Origin: Bedellia somnulentella
Taxonomy: Eukaryota; Arthropoda; Insecta; Lepidoptera; Bedelliidae
Length of the DNA: 64,000 nt
Assembly: GCA_963576735.1 (NCBI GenBank)
Contig: OY755178.1
Coordinates: 18,414,001 to 18,478,000 of the forward strand
Direction: 5' to 3'
Shown: piece after piece, positions 43,523 through 54,892 of the stretch
How positions within the stretch are numbered: position 1 is the stretch's first letter
Layout: every line of letters begins with the position of its first letter
Program-made: the position numbers and the translations under genes
Notes under the pieces: generated by a model
What the model was told of the DNA's origin: nothing
What the model saw: the letters and a program-made list of their open reading frames with translations, nothing else
The model's database searches: none

Positions 43523-46500
43523 AAAATTTTACTGATTGCATTTTTGGCATCAGTATCGATCCCTAATCACCACCTGATAGTTATTTTGAAAATATATTTC
43601 ATGTACAGAATTGACCTCTCTACAGATTTATTATAAGTATAGATGGAGCACTTTTTGGAAGAACAACGCGTTATAATTATGAAAACTCATTACGAAATAA
43701 GGAAATTCACGACAGCCGTGATAGCCCAGTGGGTAGAACACTCGGTTATCGTGTAAGCGACTAGTGTTCAAATCCTGGGTCGGGCCTACACCAATTTGTC
43801 TTTTCTAAAGACATATGTGTGGTTAATTTATCATGGTTGTTAACGGTGAGGGAAAACATCGTGAGGAAACCCACATGGCTGAGTTGTACTTAGTCATGTG
43901 ACAGTGTATTCGTACAAAACGGCGATAGGCCTGCCCCCTATCACGTGAGTACACTGTCCATGCAAAACGTGGGTACTCTGAACACCAGGTGACAAAGTCA
44001 CGTGATGTTCAGAAGTATTAGTACCTCTGCCAACCCCTTCGGGGATTTTCGGCGTGAACGTTTATGTTATGTTTATGAAATTCACGCTGAAACGGCTCGC
44101 AAACTTTGCAAACACCTAATACGTCAACCATTTGAAAACTGGTAAAAAATTAAAGAAACTAGGTTGATTATGGATAATAAGATCATGTGGATAAGAGATA
44201 AGAATCCTTTGCGTCAGCGTACTGGTCAGTATCTTGAAAACATTGCTGCTGTAAACGGAAGTGTCGCTGAAACCCCAAAAACATCAATTCGGCGTTGTTC
44301 TCAGCAACTTAAAATTTCACGAAGCACTATGCAGCGAATTTTGACTAAAGACCTTCATGCGTTCAAGACTCAGCTAAGTCAGGAACTCAATCAGCAGACC
44401 ACTGCGCCGGCAATTCGTTCTCACGAAATTCTGATGTCAACTGGCCACCAGAATCGTGCGATTTAATGCCGTGCGGTTATAATTTTTCAGGGTTTAGTGA
44501 TATTTCGCGGGTTTATGCGAATAAACCTGAAACAATTCCTGAGCTCAAATCCGAAATCCAACGCGTTATCGGTGAGATACAGCAACATCTCTGTACAAAA
44601 GATATGAAAAAAATCATAATCTGTCGTCGGAGCCGTGGCGGTCATTTGCCGGATATTTTATTCTATACTCAATCGAAACATGTCTTCTTTCCAGTACAAT
44701 AAAAAAATCACACCTCTGTAATAAAATACTTGTTTTTATTTTAAAATTAAAAAGTGCACTCTTACTGAGACACCCTATATAATAAAAAATAAATTAAAGG
44801 CTAAAAAAAATTAATTATAAAATACAACCTGGTACTTTATATTTTCACCCCAATTCGTATTTATGTAAATAGTGAATTAAACATAGATATGATTTGTTAC
44901 CCCTATCTCCTACTGAACTAATTGTATACAACCAGACGCCAGGCAGCATGTTCCAGACGGCGCGAGACGACGCCGAACGACAGATCTGCGATCAGCTCGA
45001 GAAGAAAGTCGACGAGTTTCTCGATTTGGAGAACTATGATTGGTTGTTAGGTGAGAATTTACTTACGTACTTTATGTATTTAGTTTTTTATTAGGTCTAC
45101 TAGTTGAAGCTGCGACAATGTAAAGTACTTTTGCTATGAAGCGACACGCACTTTATTTGTACATACAGACATATACTCACGGCTTTGGAATGAGAAATTC
45201 CTCAGCCACTTTTGGAAGTTGATTGAGGAAAAGATGGTAATAATAAATAAATGTTTTGGTGACGGGTCTCCAACCACGTCGCCCAAAAATCACTTAAGAA
45301 GCCCCTATACCCTTAGTCGCCTCTTACGATCACCCACGATTTATTTATAGTTAAAGTATATAAAATGATTTGTATATGTGTGGGCGTGGAACACAAAACA
45401 TAATGGACTTTTATCTATCCTTATACCTGTATTTTTCAACATCTAAAGTATCAAGTTTTTCGTATGCCCATAAATACAAATATTACAACATACATACATA
45501 TACTCACGGCTATAATTCCCTAGAAGGGGTAGCCAGAGCCAAGGAATTATAAATTCCTCAGCCACTTTTGGAAGTTGAGTGGGGAAAAGGCGGTAAAATA
45601 AAGGTTTTTGGTGATGGGTCTCCAACCGCATCGCCCAAAAATCCAATAAAAAGCCCCGATACCCTTAGTCGCCTCTTACGACACCCGTGGGTAGAAAGGG
45701 GTAGCGACATACTAAGCCGGCACTACTACTAAATATTACAAGTTCTTTAAAAAACATTTAGTAAAATTATGTAAATATAATCACAATATATTTTCATTAC
45801 AACCGTGAAGATTGTTCCAAAACTTTTTTTCAATACACAAAGATAACAAACTGCATCGTTATTTAAACAATGCAGTTTGTGATGATCCAGCTTAATCAAA
45901 TCTACTTTTATTCCAATCGTAAAACGTTTAATAAAGATTGTTATTTCCACAGTTGAACCAACTGGCCAAGCGTCCTCGTTCGTGACGGATATGTTGAGTT
46001 ACTTGTCCGGAGTTTTAACATCGCTGGAACTGTTGCCAGAACGAGCAAGGTATGTCATTGTTTTGTTTATGAATATATCATTATTGTAAAGTTCAAACAA
46101 TCACGTTACGCATTTTAGAAGGAAAAAAAACAATAATTTATAATAAAAATAATTAGGCCACAGTCAGTAATTACTAATTAGTATAAGGTTACTTACAGAT
46201 CCGTTTAAATTAGTTTTATCTTATACAATATCTACTATTTACAAATAGAATAGAAAACTCTTTATTGTACATTTTAAACATATAATTTATTAAATAGAAG
46301 TACAAGTAGCGGTCTTATTGCTTAAAGCAATCTCTTCAAAAAGCAAGAATGGTGAGATCAGTACGTTAATAAAAACAGTAGGTAGATGTACAAGACATAA
46401 TGAAATGGGAGTAGCAACTATTTTACAATACTTATATTAAACAAAAACTTAACATCTAAACTTATTTCTAGTAAAGAATTAATTAGTTATAAATAGTTTA

Positions 46501-48112
46501 TAATTAACACTAATAAATATGGTTTACAGAAATAAAATACGTAAATATACATACATATATAAATATATATACACATAAATACATATATGTAACACCTAAA
46601 TGTCTACTGAGTCGTGTAGTTATAAAATACGCATATACAGATAATACATTATTGTAATAAATATACACAAATATGGTACATTTTACTATGTATCGGCTAG
46701 ATAAAGATTTTTGCCAGATTTTTGAAGATAGGGAGGGTTTTGGCTTTTCGAACGTCTAAAGGAAAGGCGTTCCACAATTGAACAGCTTGGATTCAAATAG
46801 AATGATAACAAATAAATTAACTAACGGTGTTAATATTTTTTTATAATCAATAGGCTTTGCTTTTAGGGAAGCTTGTAAATTTTGCCAAAAAATTGATAAA
46901 TACCCTGATCTTACTCGGCCTTATCATTTTAAATCCAATTGTAACTTTATTTTTTATGCATTGATCCCACTACTGATCTAAAGTACACTACATTCTGTAA
47001 ACACAATCGCTTCTTTTTTTTTCTTAATAAAAGGCATTTATTTGCAGGTTAGTTACATATGTAATTGTTTCTTGATGTTCATGCGAATTTTAATCTGAAT
47101 ATCTACTTAACATGTTTATTGGTGGTCTTAAGAATGTATATCCGAACGAGATATTAAACGTGCTATTATACGTCTAAATTAATTGTGAAATTTAACTTAC
47201 TCTAAATTATTATTCCAATTTGATCCCAATTCTGACCTATCCCACCTTCTCCACCGCAGAGTGGCGCTAGTCCGCGCGGCCACCAACCGCATTGCACATC
47301 GACTCCGCGCTTTACTCCTGTCTCCAGCTGTCAGACAGGTGTCGTCGGGAGCTCTTCATCAGCTGGACCTGGACGTGATGCAGTGCGAGCATTTCGCGGC
47401 TGGGGACCCGGTGCCTGGGCTGGAGGAGGGGGAGCTACTAGAGTGCTTTGCTAGTTTGAGGTGAGTGAGGTTTCAAAAGGAGATTTTGGGAACTAGTATG
47501 AGGTGCTGAGGTCTTAGGTAAATTGGGATCTAGTAGGAGGCGTTTGAGAGCGAGCAGGTGACAATGCAACGTGATGTTCAGAAGTATTAGTACCTCTGCC
47601 AACCTCCTCCGGGATATACGGCGTGAATGTTTAAGTTAACAATATTTTAGATGCAAAAAATGTTTTTTCAGCGCACGAATAGCTACATAATTTGTCAACT
47701 GGCAATATTTGCTCTAATGCTCACAAATTTTCCTTGCTCTCAAAGTATTTTACGACTTTTCACACTTTTTACTGTTAGTCGATGTGATTGTAAAAAATAC
47801 AAAATTAAAAAAAAAATGGTAACATGAATTTCTATTTTCATATAATAAACTTTTAATCTTATTTTCAGACAACTCCTAGACCTAATAACCGGCTGGGACT
47901 GGTCGTCATACCTTCACGACGTCGGCGTCGAAGGGGGTAAATACGCTTTAGTAACTCCAAAAGACGCCGCAACGTTATTGGAAAAACTGAAAGAGGCCGA
48001 ACAGAAATCTTCTGTCTTCTCCGTTCTTAAGAAGAATGAAAGAGATAGAAGGAAGTTACTCGACACCGTTTTGAAGCAGTTGAAACAATTGCAGAACCAA
48101 GATGGATCTTAA
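36112..48112 (+). CDS. Sec15: Sec15, second copy, exons 5-16 only
   Basis: Exons: 36112-36289, 36737-36812, 37442-37583, 38488-38781, 39481-39616, 39888-39973, 40646-40856, 42074-42166, 44936-45050, 45953-46049, 47260-47460, 47869-48112. Every length equals its partner in the first copy, all junctions are intact, and the frame stays open to the same stop, covering residues about 138-761. Exons 1-4 would fall in or before the gap. Nearly all differences I saw from copy 1 are silent. Exceptions are a His-to-Gln change in exon 7 (37486-37488) and a pair of compensating 1-base indels in exon 5 that turn LELALGRAGGQRW into LELRWAARGGQRW. Introns align with copy 1 apart from transposon insertions. 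Best read as the other allele of the same gene; a true partial duplicate is the alternative. Confidence 0.93.
36360..36545 (-). repeat. S1 repeat, minus strand (copy 2, intron 5)
   Basis: Counterpart of 15890-16135 with small deletions. Confidence 0.55.
36900..37352. mobile_element. Unclassified insertion, copy 2 only, intron 6
   Basis: Fills the position where copy 1 has the tRNA-like/LINE block (16501-17347). Starts AGAAAAAAAGAAAGAAAATACG; no coding remnant recognised. Confidence 0.5.
37603..37815 (+). repeat. S1 repeat (copy 2, intron 7)
   Basis: Counterpart of 18035-18245, with an intact (TATG)n tail. Confidence 0.7.
39028..39366 (+). repeat. tRNA-headed SINE (copy 2, intron 8)
   Basis: Has A box TAGCTCAGTGGG and B box GGTTCAAATCC; the copy 1 allele (19474) lost the B box by deletion. 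Confidence 0.85.
39998..40110 (-). repeat. S1 repeat 3' half (copy 2, intron 10)
   Basis: Counterpart of 20664-20790. Confidence 0.65.
40152..40388. repeat. Interspersed element ending GGTACGGAACCC (copy 2)
   Basis: Counterpart of 20829-21062. Confidence 0.6.
41097..41196 (+). pseudogene. Partial duplicate of Sec15 exon 11 (copy 2)
   Basis: Single full partial unit in copy 2, against two in copy 1. Encodes RHSASLLLTRSFTGCLCALF then GKHLALMQLVQ, the same protein as exon 11, but with silent differences (ACC AGG, TTT, CAG TTG). Confidence 0.85.
41533..41690 (+). pseudogene. Decayed exon-11 remnants (copy 2)
   Basis: Counterparts of units 4 and 5 at 22557-22708: AAGAAGCATTTAGCTTTGAT and CCTTTGGCTTTGATGCATCT. 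Confidence 0.6.
42194..42438 (-). mobile_element. RTE LINE 3' end, copy 2 only
   Basis: Reverse strand encodes GNVSRGRPRRTHLDQIESVL then KKAGVRSMKNKRACMKRLMD and KWRSIVSAYPNGN, with a (TATG)n tail. 5'-truncated; not in copy 1. Confidence 0.88.
42646..43643 (-). mobile_element. 998-bp Helitron, copy 2 only
   Basis: Minus strand starts TCTATACTTATAATAAATCT and ends GGGACGATCCACTAG. The empty site in copy 1 (23390) reads AAAAATGGAGC; the Helitron lies between the A and T of the old transposase ATG. Contains a (GACA)n tract at about 43456-43522. Confidence 0.9.
43710..44082 (+). repeat. tRNA-headed SINE, copy 2 only
   Basis: Full-length: GTGATAGCCCAGTGGGTAG, GTTCAAATCCTGGG, tail CCCCTTCGGGGATTTTCGGC. 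Nested in the mariner element. Confidence 0.9.
45162..45345 (-). repeat. S1 repeat, minus strand (copy 2, intron 13)
   Basis: Counterpart of 25279-25455. Confidence 0.68.
45487..45731 (-). repeat. S1 repeat, full length, copy 2 only
   Basis: Flanked by AAATATTACA on both sides; copy 1 has one AAATATTACA near 25600. Shows S1 is an active insertion unit with target duplications. Confidence 0.88.
46160..46757 (-). mobile_element. Retroelement 3' tail insertion, copy 2 only, intron 14
   Basis: Contains GAAAACTCTTTATTGTACAT and GCGGTCTTATTGCTTAAAGC, resembling the reversed 3' end of a non-LTR element. Absent at 26386 in copy 1. Confidence 0.55.
47566..47640 (+). repeat. SINE 3' tail fragment (copy 2)
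   Basis: Counterpart of 27188-27253. Confidence 0.6.
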
Positions 48113-49436
48113 AGAGATTAAATTAAGTTCGTTTAAAATAACAATTAAACTATAAAATGTACCCAAAAGTATTTATTTCGATTACACTTGAAGATAGAAG
48201 CATAAATTCATTAATCTCTTCTAGTGGTAGAGTTCGCACAGCCTAAATTATTGGTATGTGGCAACTTCATATCATAATCGAATCAATGAATGGAAATATC
48301 AATAGATGATAATATAATTCGTTAAGTTATGTTGGCAATGCAAACGAAACGGTTAGCTTCAAAAACGATTTATTGTTCTTGAAGGTTGTAGTATCAACAA
48401 GGAGTGTTAGATAATTTGAAAGACACTAATGCATTTGCTGGAATTAGCACAGCGATTTTTCAAAGTTAAAACCTCAACCAGGAAAAAGAGGGATGATAAA
48501 AAGAATATAATTTGAAAGAGAAATGTGTAAAAACCGCAGAAATAAACATTTTAAGTTAAATGCTTCCCGTTAATTGATATACGCCCGATTTCTGAACTAA
48601 GTATTCCAGCTGAGAACAACTTAAGTATCGTTCTGTCGCATTCAAATATTAACAACTGAATGAGACAAAACGATGCTTAAGTCGTTCTCAGCTTGAATAC
48701 TCAATTCAGAAATCGGCTGTAAAACATAAAATGTTTTAACTATAATCAAAAAATAGCACACTCAATGTTTTCTCACCTATTTTTTTGGGAATACTAGTAA
48801 ATGTTATAAAAAAGGGATTATTGGTGATAGGCTTGCTAACCGCATCGCCTACCCATCACTTTAAACCTTTATAAGGCAGTGGTCATATAGTGGCCACCAT
48901 AATTTCAACCTTACCTACCTTCAAATAAAAGTGAAATACGATGAATTTTTGATCATACCTTTGCCTTATTAAGGGTTAAAATCAATAATACCCACTGAAA
49001 GTGTTGGGATGGTGCTATTCTAAGCGTCTACTTTATGGCTATTGGTATAGAAACAGTGATGCTTATTGTAGGTATACGATTAATTATGATATTATTGTTG
49101 TATTGTATTTAGTTTGTAAGCCATAAAATATTTATTCAATTATTGGAACTGAATTATTTTTTTCCACTAAATTCCTTAAGGTATTAAAGCCAAATTTAGT
49201 TTTTTTCAACAAAGTTTTTTTTTTAATGAATATATTTCTTGAATTAAACTAAATCATAATGCCCGTTTATTTATACTAATACTCCGCATTCACGACTTAC
49301 AACTCCAAAAAGGCAGAAGTACTTCTAAACAGCTAGAGACATTTTTGTCACTTGTTTACAAATACATTGTCTTAACTTAGTAATTATATGTGGTTCATCA
49401 TATTTTTCTTGCTATTAACTCAACTCGAAACATTCA
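48113..49436. other. Sec15 3' flank (copy 2)
   Basis: Matches 27733-28925 apart from the foldback element below. AATTAA replaces the AATAAA found in copy 1. No other gene. Confidence 0.5.
48584..48716. repeat. Foldback MITE, copy 2 only
   Basis: Arms CGATTTCTGAACTAAGTATT... and ...GAATACTCAATTCAGAAATCG pair over about 32 bases with three mismatches. Confidence 0.75.
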
Positions 49437-49507
49437 AGAATGTACAAAGTGACGATCGATAGTCTCTGCCTACCCAAATGGGAAATAATGGCGTGAGGAA
49501 ATCTATG
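49437..49507 (+). mobile_element. RTE LINE 3' tail (copy 2)
   Basis: Counterpart of 28926-28996. Confidence 0.6.
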
Positions 49508-49735
49508 ATAGGGGCAGGCCTATCGCCGTTTCGTACGAATACACTGTCACATGACTAGGTACAACTCAGCCATGTGGTTTTCCTCACGATATTTTCCCAC
49601 ACCATTAACAACCATGATAAATGAATTACACATATGACTATCGAAAAGACAAATTGGTGTAGACTCGACCCGAGATTTGGACCCTCATCCTCTGCACGAT
49701 AATCGGTGTTCTACCCACTGAGCTATCACGTTTGC
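49508..49735 (-). repeat. tRNA-headed SINE, truncated (copy 2)
   Basis: Counterpart of 28997-29225. Confidence 0.72.
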
Positions 49736-49969
49736 TAATTTCAAACTTGATATATGAATCAGATTTATGACTTAAGAAAAGACGACACATTGGTGAAAGC
49801 CAGACTCGGATTCCAATTCCTCTGATTTAGAAGCGGTTCGGTTGTTTCCCTACTGAACTATCAAGGATTTTTTCAAGGCTTTCTTTACTGTAACATAAAG
49901 AATTGCCAAAAATAGTTTTATATAAAACATGCTACTGTAAAAGTCATACATTTGTTGCTTAGGATAGGT

Positions 49970-50349
49970 CGGCTGCTCTAAGCTAAAAACAAGTATGTCG
50001 ATTTTTGAGCGTTTGCTTTTTTTTACATCGTTGGATTCGTCATAGAAAGACCCTTATTTCTACATTATTAAAACTCAAAATATCTCCTTATTTAAGGCGC
50101 TATTGATAAAAATAATAGGGTAAGACTATGCTAAAAGCATTTTTATTCTGCATTGGCGTTACTGTAAAGGTCAAGTTAAAAAAAATATTAATTTCATTAG
50201 GAAACTACATCACGTCGGACATATCCCAAAATCATCAAGATCCGACAATCACTTTAGGAAATATTTAAATTTATAGAAATAAAATGTTTTTTCGCTCTCC
50301 TGTAAAATTTGCCAAAAACGACATACTTGTTTTTAGTTTAACACAGCCG
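49970..50349. mobile_element. 380-bp MITE with AGGT target duplication, copy 2 only
   Basis: Ends CGGCTGCTCTAAGCTAAAAA and its near-complement ...GTTTAACACAGCCG; flanked by AGGT at 49966-49969 and 50350-50353. Copy 1 has a single AGGT at 29467. Confidence 0.85.
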
Positions 50350-50554
50350 AGGTGCATGAGTGTTTCATTGTTAATATTTCACTAAAGACACTCTGCCGAA
50401 GTTTATAAAGTACTGTTACAAAGTAAAAGTAACTAATAGGAAAAGTGTATTTCTAGTCTCGATATTAGCGCACTAAATTTAAAGCAGTAGGTACGAATAC
50501 GAAATAGTTAAAGATGGAACTTAAAATGATTTATTTTTGTAAACAAAAAGGACT

Positions 50555-50626
50555 TTCCCGTACCGGGAATCGAACCCGAGCCTCCTGGGTGAAAGCCAGG
50601 TATCCTAGCCACTAGACCATACGGGA
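50555..50626 (-). tRNA. tRNA-Glu (anticodon UUC), copy 2
   Basis: All 72 bases identical to 30568-30639, while the flanks carry substitutions and a MITE inserted just downstream at 50695. Confidence 0.95.
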
Positions 50627-50694
50627 GGTGGTGTTTGAGGTGCAAACAAAACATCATGTTAAATGATTGCATATCATTAAATTGAAGATAACAA

Positions 50695-51272
50695 TAGCTA
50701 CGTCCACACTGTGCCTTTTCATCTTCAACTTTCGTCTTCATCTTTCTATTCAACTTTCAATTGACGCTTACAATAAGTGAATGCGTTAATTGAAACCAAC
50801 ACCATACTTTATTCGTAGTTTGAGTTTCTGTTGGAAACACGTGCGACGACAATATTTTACTTGGGGGAATATATGTAGCTTACTTGGTCATAAGAAATTC
50901 CAGAAAAAAAAACCATCGTTCCTCTTTACTTTATTAGTGTAAAGTTTATTGTTAAGATCCCAGAGTTGTGGAAAGCTAATAAATAAAGAATTTTCACATG
51001 AGGTTTTCATGAACAAAAAGATTTAAATTGTGGAAAGCTTCTGTAATCTTCAATAAAATTTAATGTTAAATCTTTTTCTTCGTCCACCATCTTGATGTTG
51101 AACGCTATGACGCACAGAAATCCACCCGACTCCGGATAACTTGCAACACAGCGCGCGCTCCGCTTTCAACTGTCATCGCGCATGCATTAAGGGCATGCCT
51201 CACGTGCGCTGTTGACTGCGCTATGACGCATGCCCTTATTGAACAAAAAAAGGCACAGTGTGGACGTAGCTA
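50695..51272. mobile_element. 578-bp MITE, copy 2 only
   Basis: Perfect long TIRs beginning TAGCTACGTCCACACTGTGC and ending with the complement. Absent from copy 1 at 30715 (ACAATAATG). The interior has CATGCCCTTAT repeats near both arms. Confidence 0.88.
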
Positions 51273-51520
51273 ATAATGTTTTGTTATGCATATGCAGATA
51301 GGTATTACAAAAAAAAACACCTGTATCAATAAAATAATCTACTTTGTAAAACCAGCACCAAATGATTGAGAATAATAACGGGTTTTTCCTATTTGGATAA
51401 TGAAAATTTAAGACTAGATTTTTACAAAGTGGTAAAATGTGACTTATATAATATGTTGCTCTAGTGAATGAATTAACTCATACGAAAAAACACATAAAAG
51501 GTTTATTATAAATAGGTACA

Positions 51521-51727
51521 GCGTTATAGCTCTGTGGGGAGCAAAATTGCCTTGTCCTATTGCAGAGAATCGTGGGTTCAAATACTGAGTGAGGCCTACC
51601 AAACCAATGCAATGTGTCTAATCATAACTCAGTACAAATTAAAAATGCCATAGTGTATTTAAAAAAAAAACGGCGATAGGACTGTTCCTATCTAAGTGAC
51701 ATTAATTTCACGTTACATTCAGATGTA
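51521..51727 (+). repeat. Diverged tRNA-headed SINE (copy 2)
   Basis: Counterpart of 30945-31165; split at its end by the 2.4-kb insertion below. Confidence 0.55.
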
Positions 51728-51912
51728 CAGATCCACAAACATTTCTTGGCCGGTAAGGGCGTCGCTGTCATCGATATTAGTATTACCAGTAAATAAAAAT
51801 TTACCATTATAAGGGAAATAATTTTACATCATTCAGGCTAATTTATTTATGTATTGAAATGTCTTAATAAAACAATTTATATAATATTCATTTAATAAAT
51901 AAAAAGGTTTCT

Positions 51913-52160
51913 GTGTAGTGTCGGCTTAGAATAGCACTACCCCATTTCTGCCGTTGGGTGTACGTAAGAGGCGACTAACGGTATTGGGGCTTTTAAGAGA
52001 CTTTTGGGCGATGCGGTTGGAGACCCATCACCAATAACCTTTATTTTACCATCTTTACCCCACTCAGCTTTCCAAAAGTGGCTGAGGAGTTTCTAATTCC
52101 TTAGCTCTGGCTACCCCTTTTAGGGATTCACAGCCGTGAGTATATGTATGTATGTATGTA
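51913..52160 (+). repeat. S1 repeat, nested
   Basis: Full-length, TGTGTAGTGTCGGCTTAGAA head and (TATG)n tail. Confidence 0.85.
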
Positions 52161-52946
52161 ACAACTATTATTGTAAGTAAACAAGTTCGTTTTAATGTAA
52201 GCTAATTATATTTATTTATTTTTGCCCTTGTCTTGTATGTCTACCCGAATGACTGTGTATCCTGAATTTGCTGATCTTACCTCCCAAATGTTGTCTGGAA
52301 GAGATCGCTTTTAGCGATAACACTGCCAATTGTACTTCTCTGCAAACTGTTTCATTATTTTATACTCAAGGATTTGTTATTTGTGACACTCAGAGTTTAA
52401 AAAGTGGGTAACTACATAAAATCATTTATTTAATTCTGTAAATCAGAGGCTTAATTATCTTGTCGTGTACTGTCTTTTACATTTCATATTCACACATATA
52501 TCCCCTAAAAAGGTGGCACAGAAAAAATAATTCTAAACATTAGATATCGCTTAGGGCACTTTTCTATTGCTGTTAACAGCCTTGTATTTTTATATATATG
52601 TCAGACAGTTATGATTATGACTATGACTTAAGAAATGACACATTGGTACATCCCCGCATTAGGATTAGAACCCACGCATCAGTGTATACGAAGTGAAATC
52701 TTATTCGGGAGCATTTCCCCACTTCCCTTCCCGTAACCCGCACCCCTATAGTATTGTGCGCACAACTTTTCGGACGGTGTTAGCCTACTTAGATAAAATT
52801 TAACAAAATAAATAATAATTTTCATAAATTTTTATATTGAATACTGGAAATAAAAGCGTTTATTAATAAGCAAAGATACATCATAAAAAAAATTGACTTT
52901 AAAAAAAAGTTTCCACTACAAAAAATATTAATGAAAGTGATAATAA

Positions 52947-53967
52947 TCTATACTAATATTATAAAGCTGAAGAGTTTGTTTGTTTGAACGCTAGGATCTC
53001 AGGAACTACCCAATCAAATTGAAAAATTCTTTTTGTGTTGGATAGTCCATTTATTGAGGAAGGTTTTAGGCTATATATCATCACGCTGCGACCAACAGGA
53101 GCAAACTATCAGCGAATAATGTTGCAAAAACGGGGATAATTATTCATACTAAGGCTTCCGTTGTGTGCGCTGCGTAAACGGTTTAAGTTGCTCAAAAAAA
53201 TGTATTAAAGAATTATTTCTCTTTAAATGATCTAAAAAAATGCCCGCGACAGTATATGTCTAACTTTTAAGTTTCACTTACTATAACCATTTTTATGGTA
53301 AATAAATTTGGTTGAATTTAATGCGTAATTGCCGTCATGTTTTATCAACATAATATTTATCTTTATCCAAATAAATATGTTGTTGATTGAGAGTATTTAA
53401 TTGAGAGCAAAATTGTCCTTGACATCACTTAATTTAAATAAACATCTTAGAAGATAATACAATTTTTAAATTACTCCGTTGCAAAATTTACTCGCTTGCA
53501 TGAAGCGCAAGACAAGACGCTGCGCTGGCCGGCGAGCGAGGTCACCTGCGCGAGAAGTTTATGTTTAAGCCTTATCCTATTAATATTATAAATGTGAAAG
53601 TTTATATGTTTGTGTGTTTGTAGCTAAATGAAGACTAATTCACAGACCGTATTTAAAATAAAATTTACAGGAAGCCAGATAATGATCCCAATTAACACAA
53701 TAGGACACTTTTTATCCCAGAAAAATTAAGAGATCAATAAATTTTCTTAAAAAATGGTTAAACAAATCAATATAAGAATCAATGCTCAGCCGAAACTACT
53801 ATACTTATAAACTTAAAATTTATAAAGTGAAAAAATTGTGAAGACACTATGAAAACATCTTTTTTCTCATCGCATGACAGAGACCCTCAACAGGTCAGTT
53901 AAATATTTCAGTTTGACGACGTGAAAGTCTACACTTTTGACAGTACGAAGTCTGTGGGGTCAGCTAG
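52947..53967 (+). mobile_element. 1021-bp Helitron, complete ends
   Basis: Starts TCTATACTAATATTATAAAG after an A and ends GTGGGGTCAGCTAG before a T. Non-autonomous. Reference copy for the fragments at 1551-2330. Confidence 0.88.
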
Positions 53968-54892
53968 TTTATTATATACGTAGGTCACCCTATAATTTTT
54001 ATTTAGTTGAGAACTAACTGACAATGACAGGCGGATATTTCAAAATGGCGACAGTAGTACCATAGTCGCCGCCGGCCAAGAAAAGATTGTGGATCTCACT
54101 GAAAAGACATGTTAGTGTAATATATTTCCCATTCAGGATTTGATTACATACCTGTCGGCATGGGAGGCAGTGCTCTTTCATTTCATGAAATCCTCATTTC
54201 TTTTTTTAGTAACATTATCTTTCGAATGAATGGCGTATTGTGAGACAGTATTGAACGGGAGACCAAATTATGCATCCTATTTTCGGAAAAACGTGAAAAT
54301 TCAACTTAAAAGTGCAAGGGCTTATTGTTTTCGTTGTAAGGTGTGATTCAACTGGTAAAATACCGACCCGCTGTTACAGTGGCTCTACATAAGCTACAGT
54401 TTCTCTTAAAATTGTCTTATATTCGGCTTATCGACTTTATTCGTCTTGCTCGGCCTATCCGTACCTATCTCTAATTTTGTTTGGGTGTGTTAGACTCGCA
54501 CCTTTTGCATTATTTTATTGATACCACAACCTCTTAAGTAAAAAATATCAGTGAACAAAGTGAGAGAAGGTCTTCGGCACTCCTGAAAGTTATTCAAACA
54601 AATTTAAACTTATTATATAAACTGTATAGGGTTGTACATTGTACAATCATCGTGCAAAGTTGCGATCGATAAGTCTATGCCTACCTCGTTGAGACCTAAT
54701 GGCGTAAGTGTGTGTTTGTATGTGGGTCTAGTATAATTGATTCATCAGCTAACTTTAGCATTAGGTTTGTATGCATTCCTTTTACATCTAAAAATTAAAG
54801 ATCCAAAAAAAGTCGAGTTGAACAAAAGTTCTGAAAAAGAATTTAGGTCGAGGCTAAAGTCCTTTTTCTACTATAAGTATTAGTTTAAGCTG

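Larger units (their letters stand above)
42537..44775 (+). mobile_element. Mariner-like element, copy 2, with nested Helitron and SINE
   Basis: Same TIRs and decayed transposase as at 23280-24891. Two frames remain: 44164-44466 (includes LRQRTGQYLENIAAVNGS and SIRRCSQQLKISRSTMQRIL, a helix-turn-helix) and 44466-44702 (SEIQRVIGEIQQHLCTK, RRSRGGHLPDILFYTQ). The DDE core between them is deleted. Confidence 0.88.
51728..54095. mobile_element. 2.37-kb TIR element, copy 2 only, with nested S1 and Helitron
   Basis: Termini CAGATCCACAAACATTTCTT and ...AAGAAAAGATTGTGGATC are imperfect inverted repeats of about 24 bases. The empty site in copy 1 reads GATGTA/TCACTG. No transposase recognised. An S1 lies at 51913-52160 and a Helitron at 52947-53967. 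Confidence 0.8.

Noticed and set aside
43272..43550. 92-codon minus-strand frame rich in CLSV repeats
   Set aside because: It is the (GACA)n microsatellite inside a Helitron, with no protein features.
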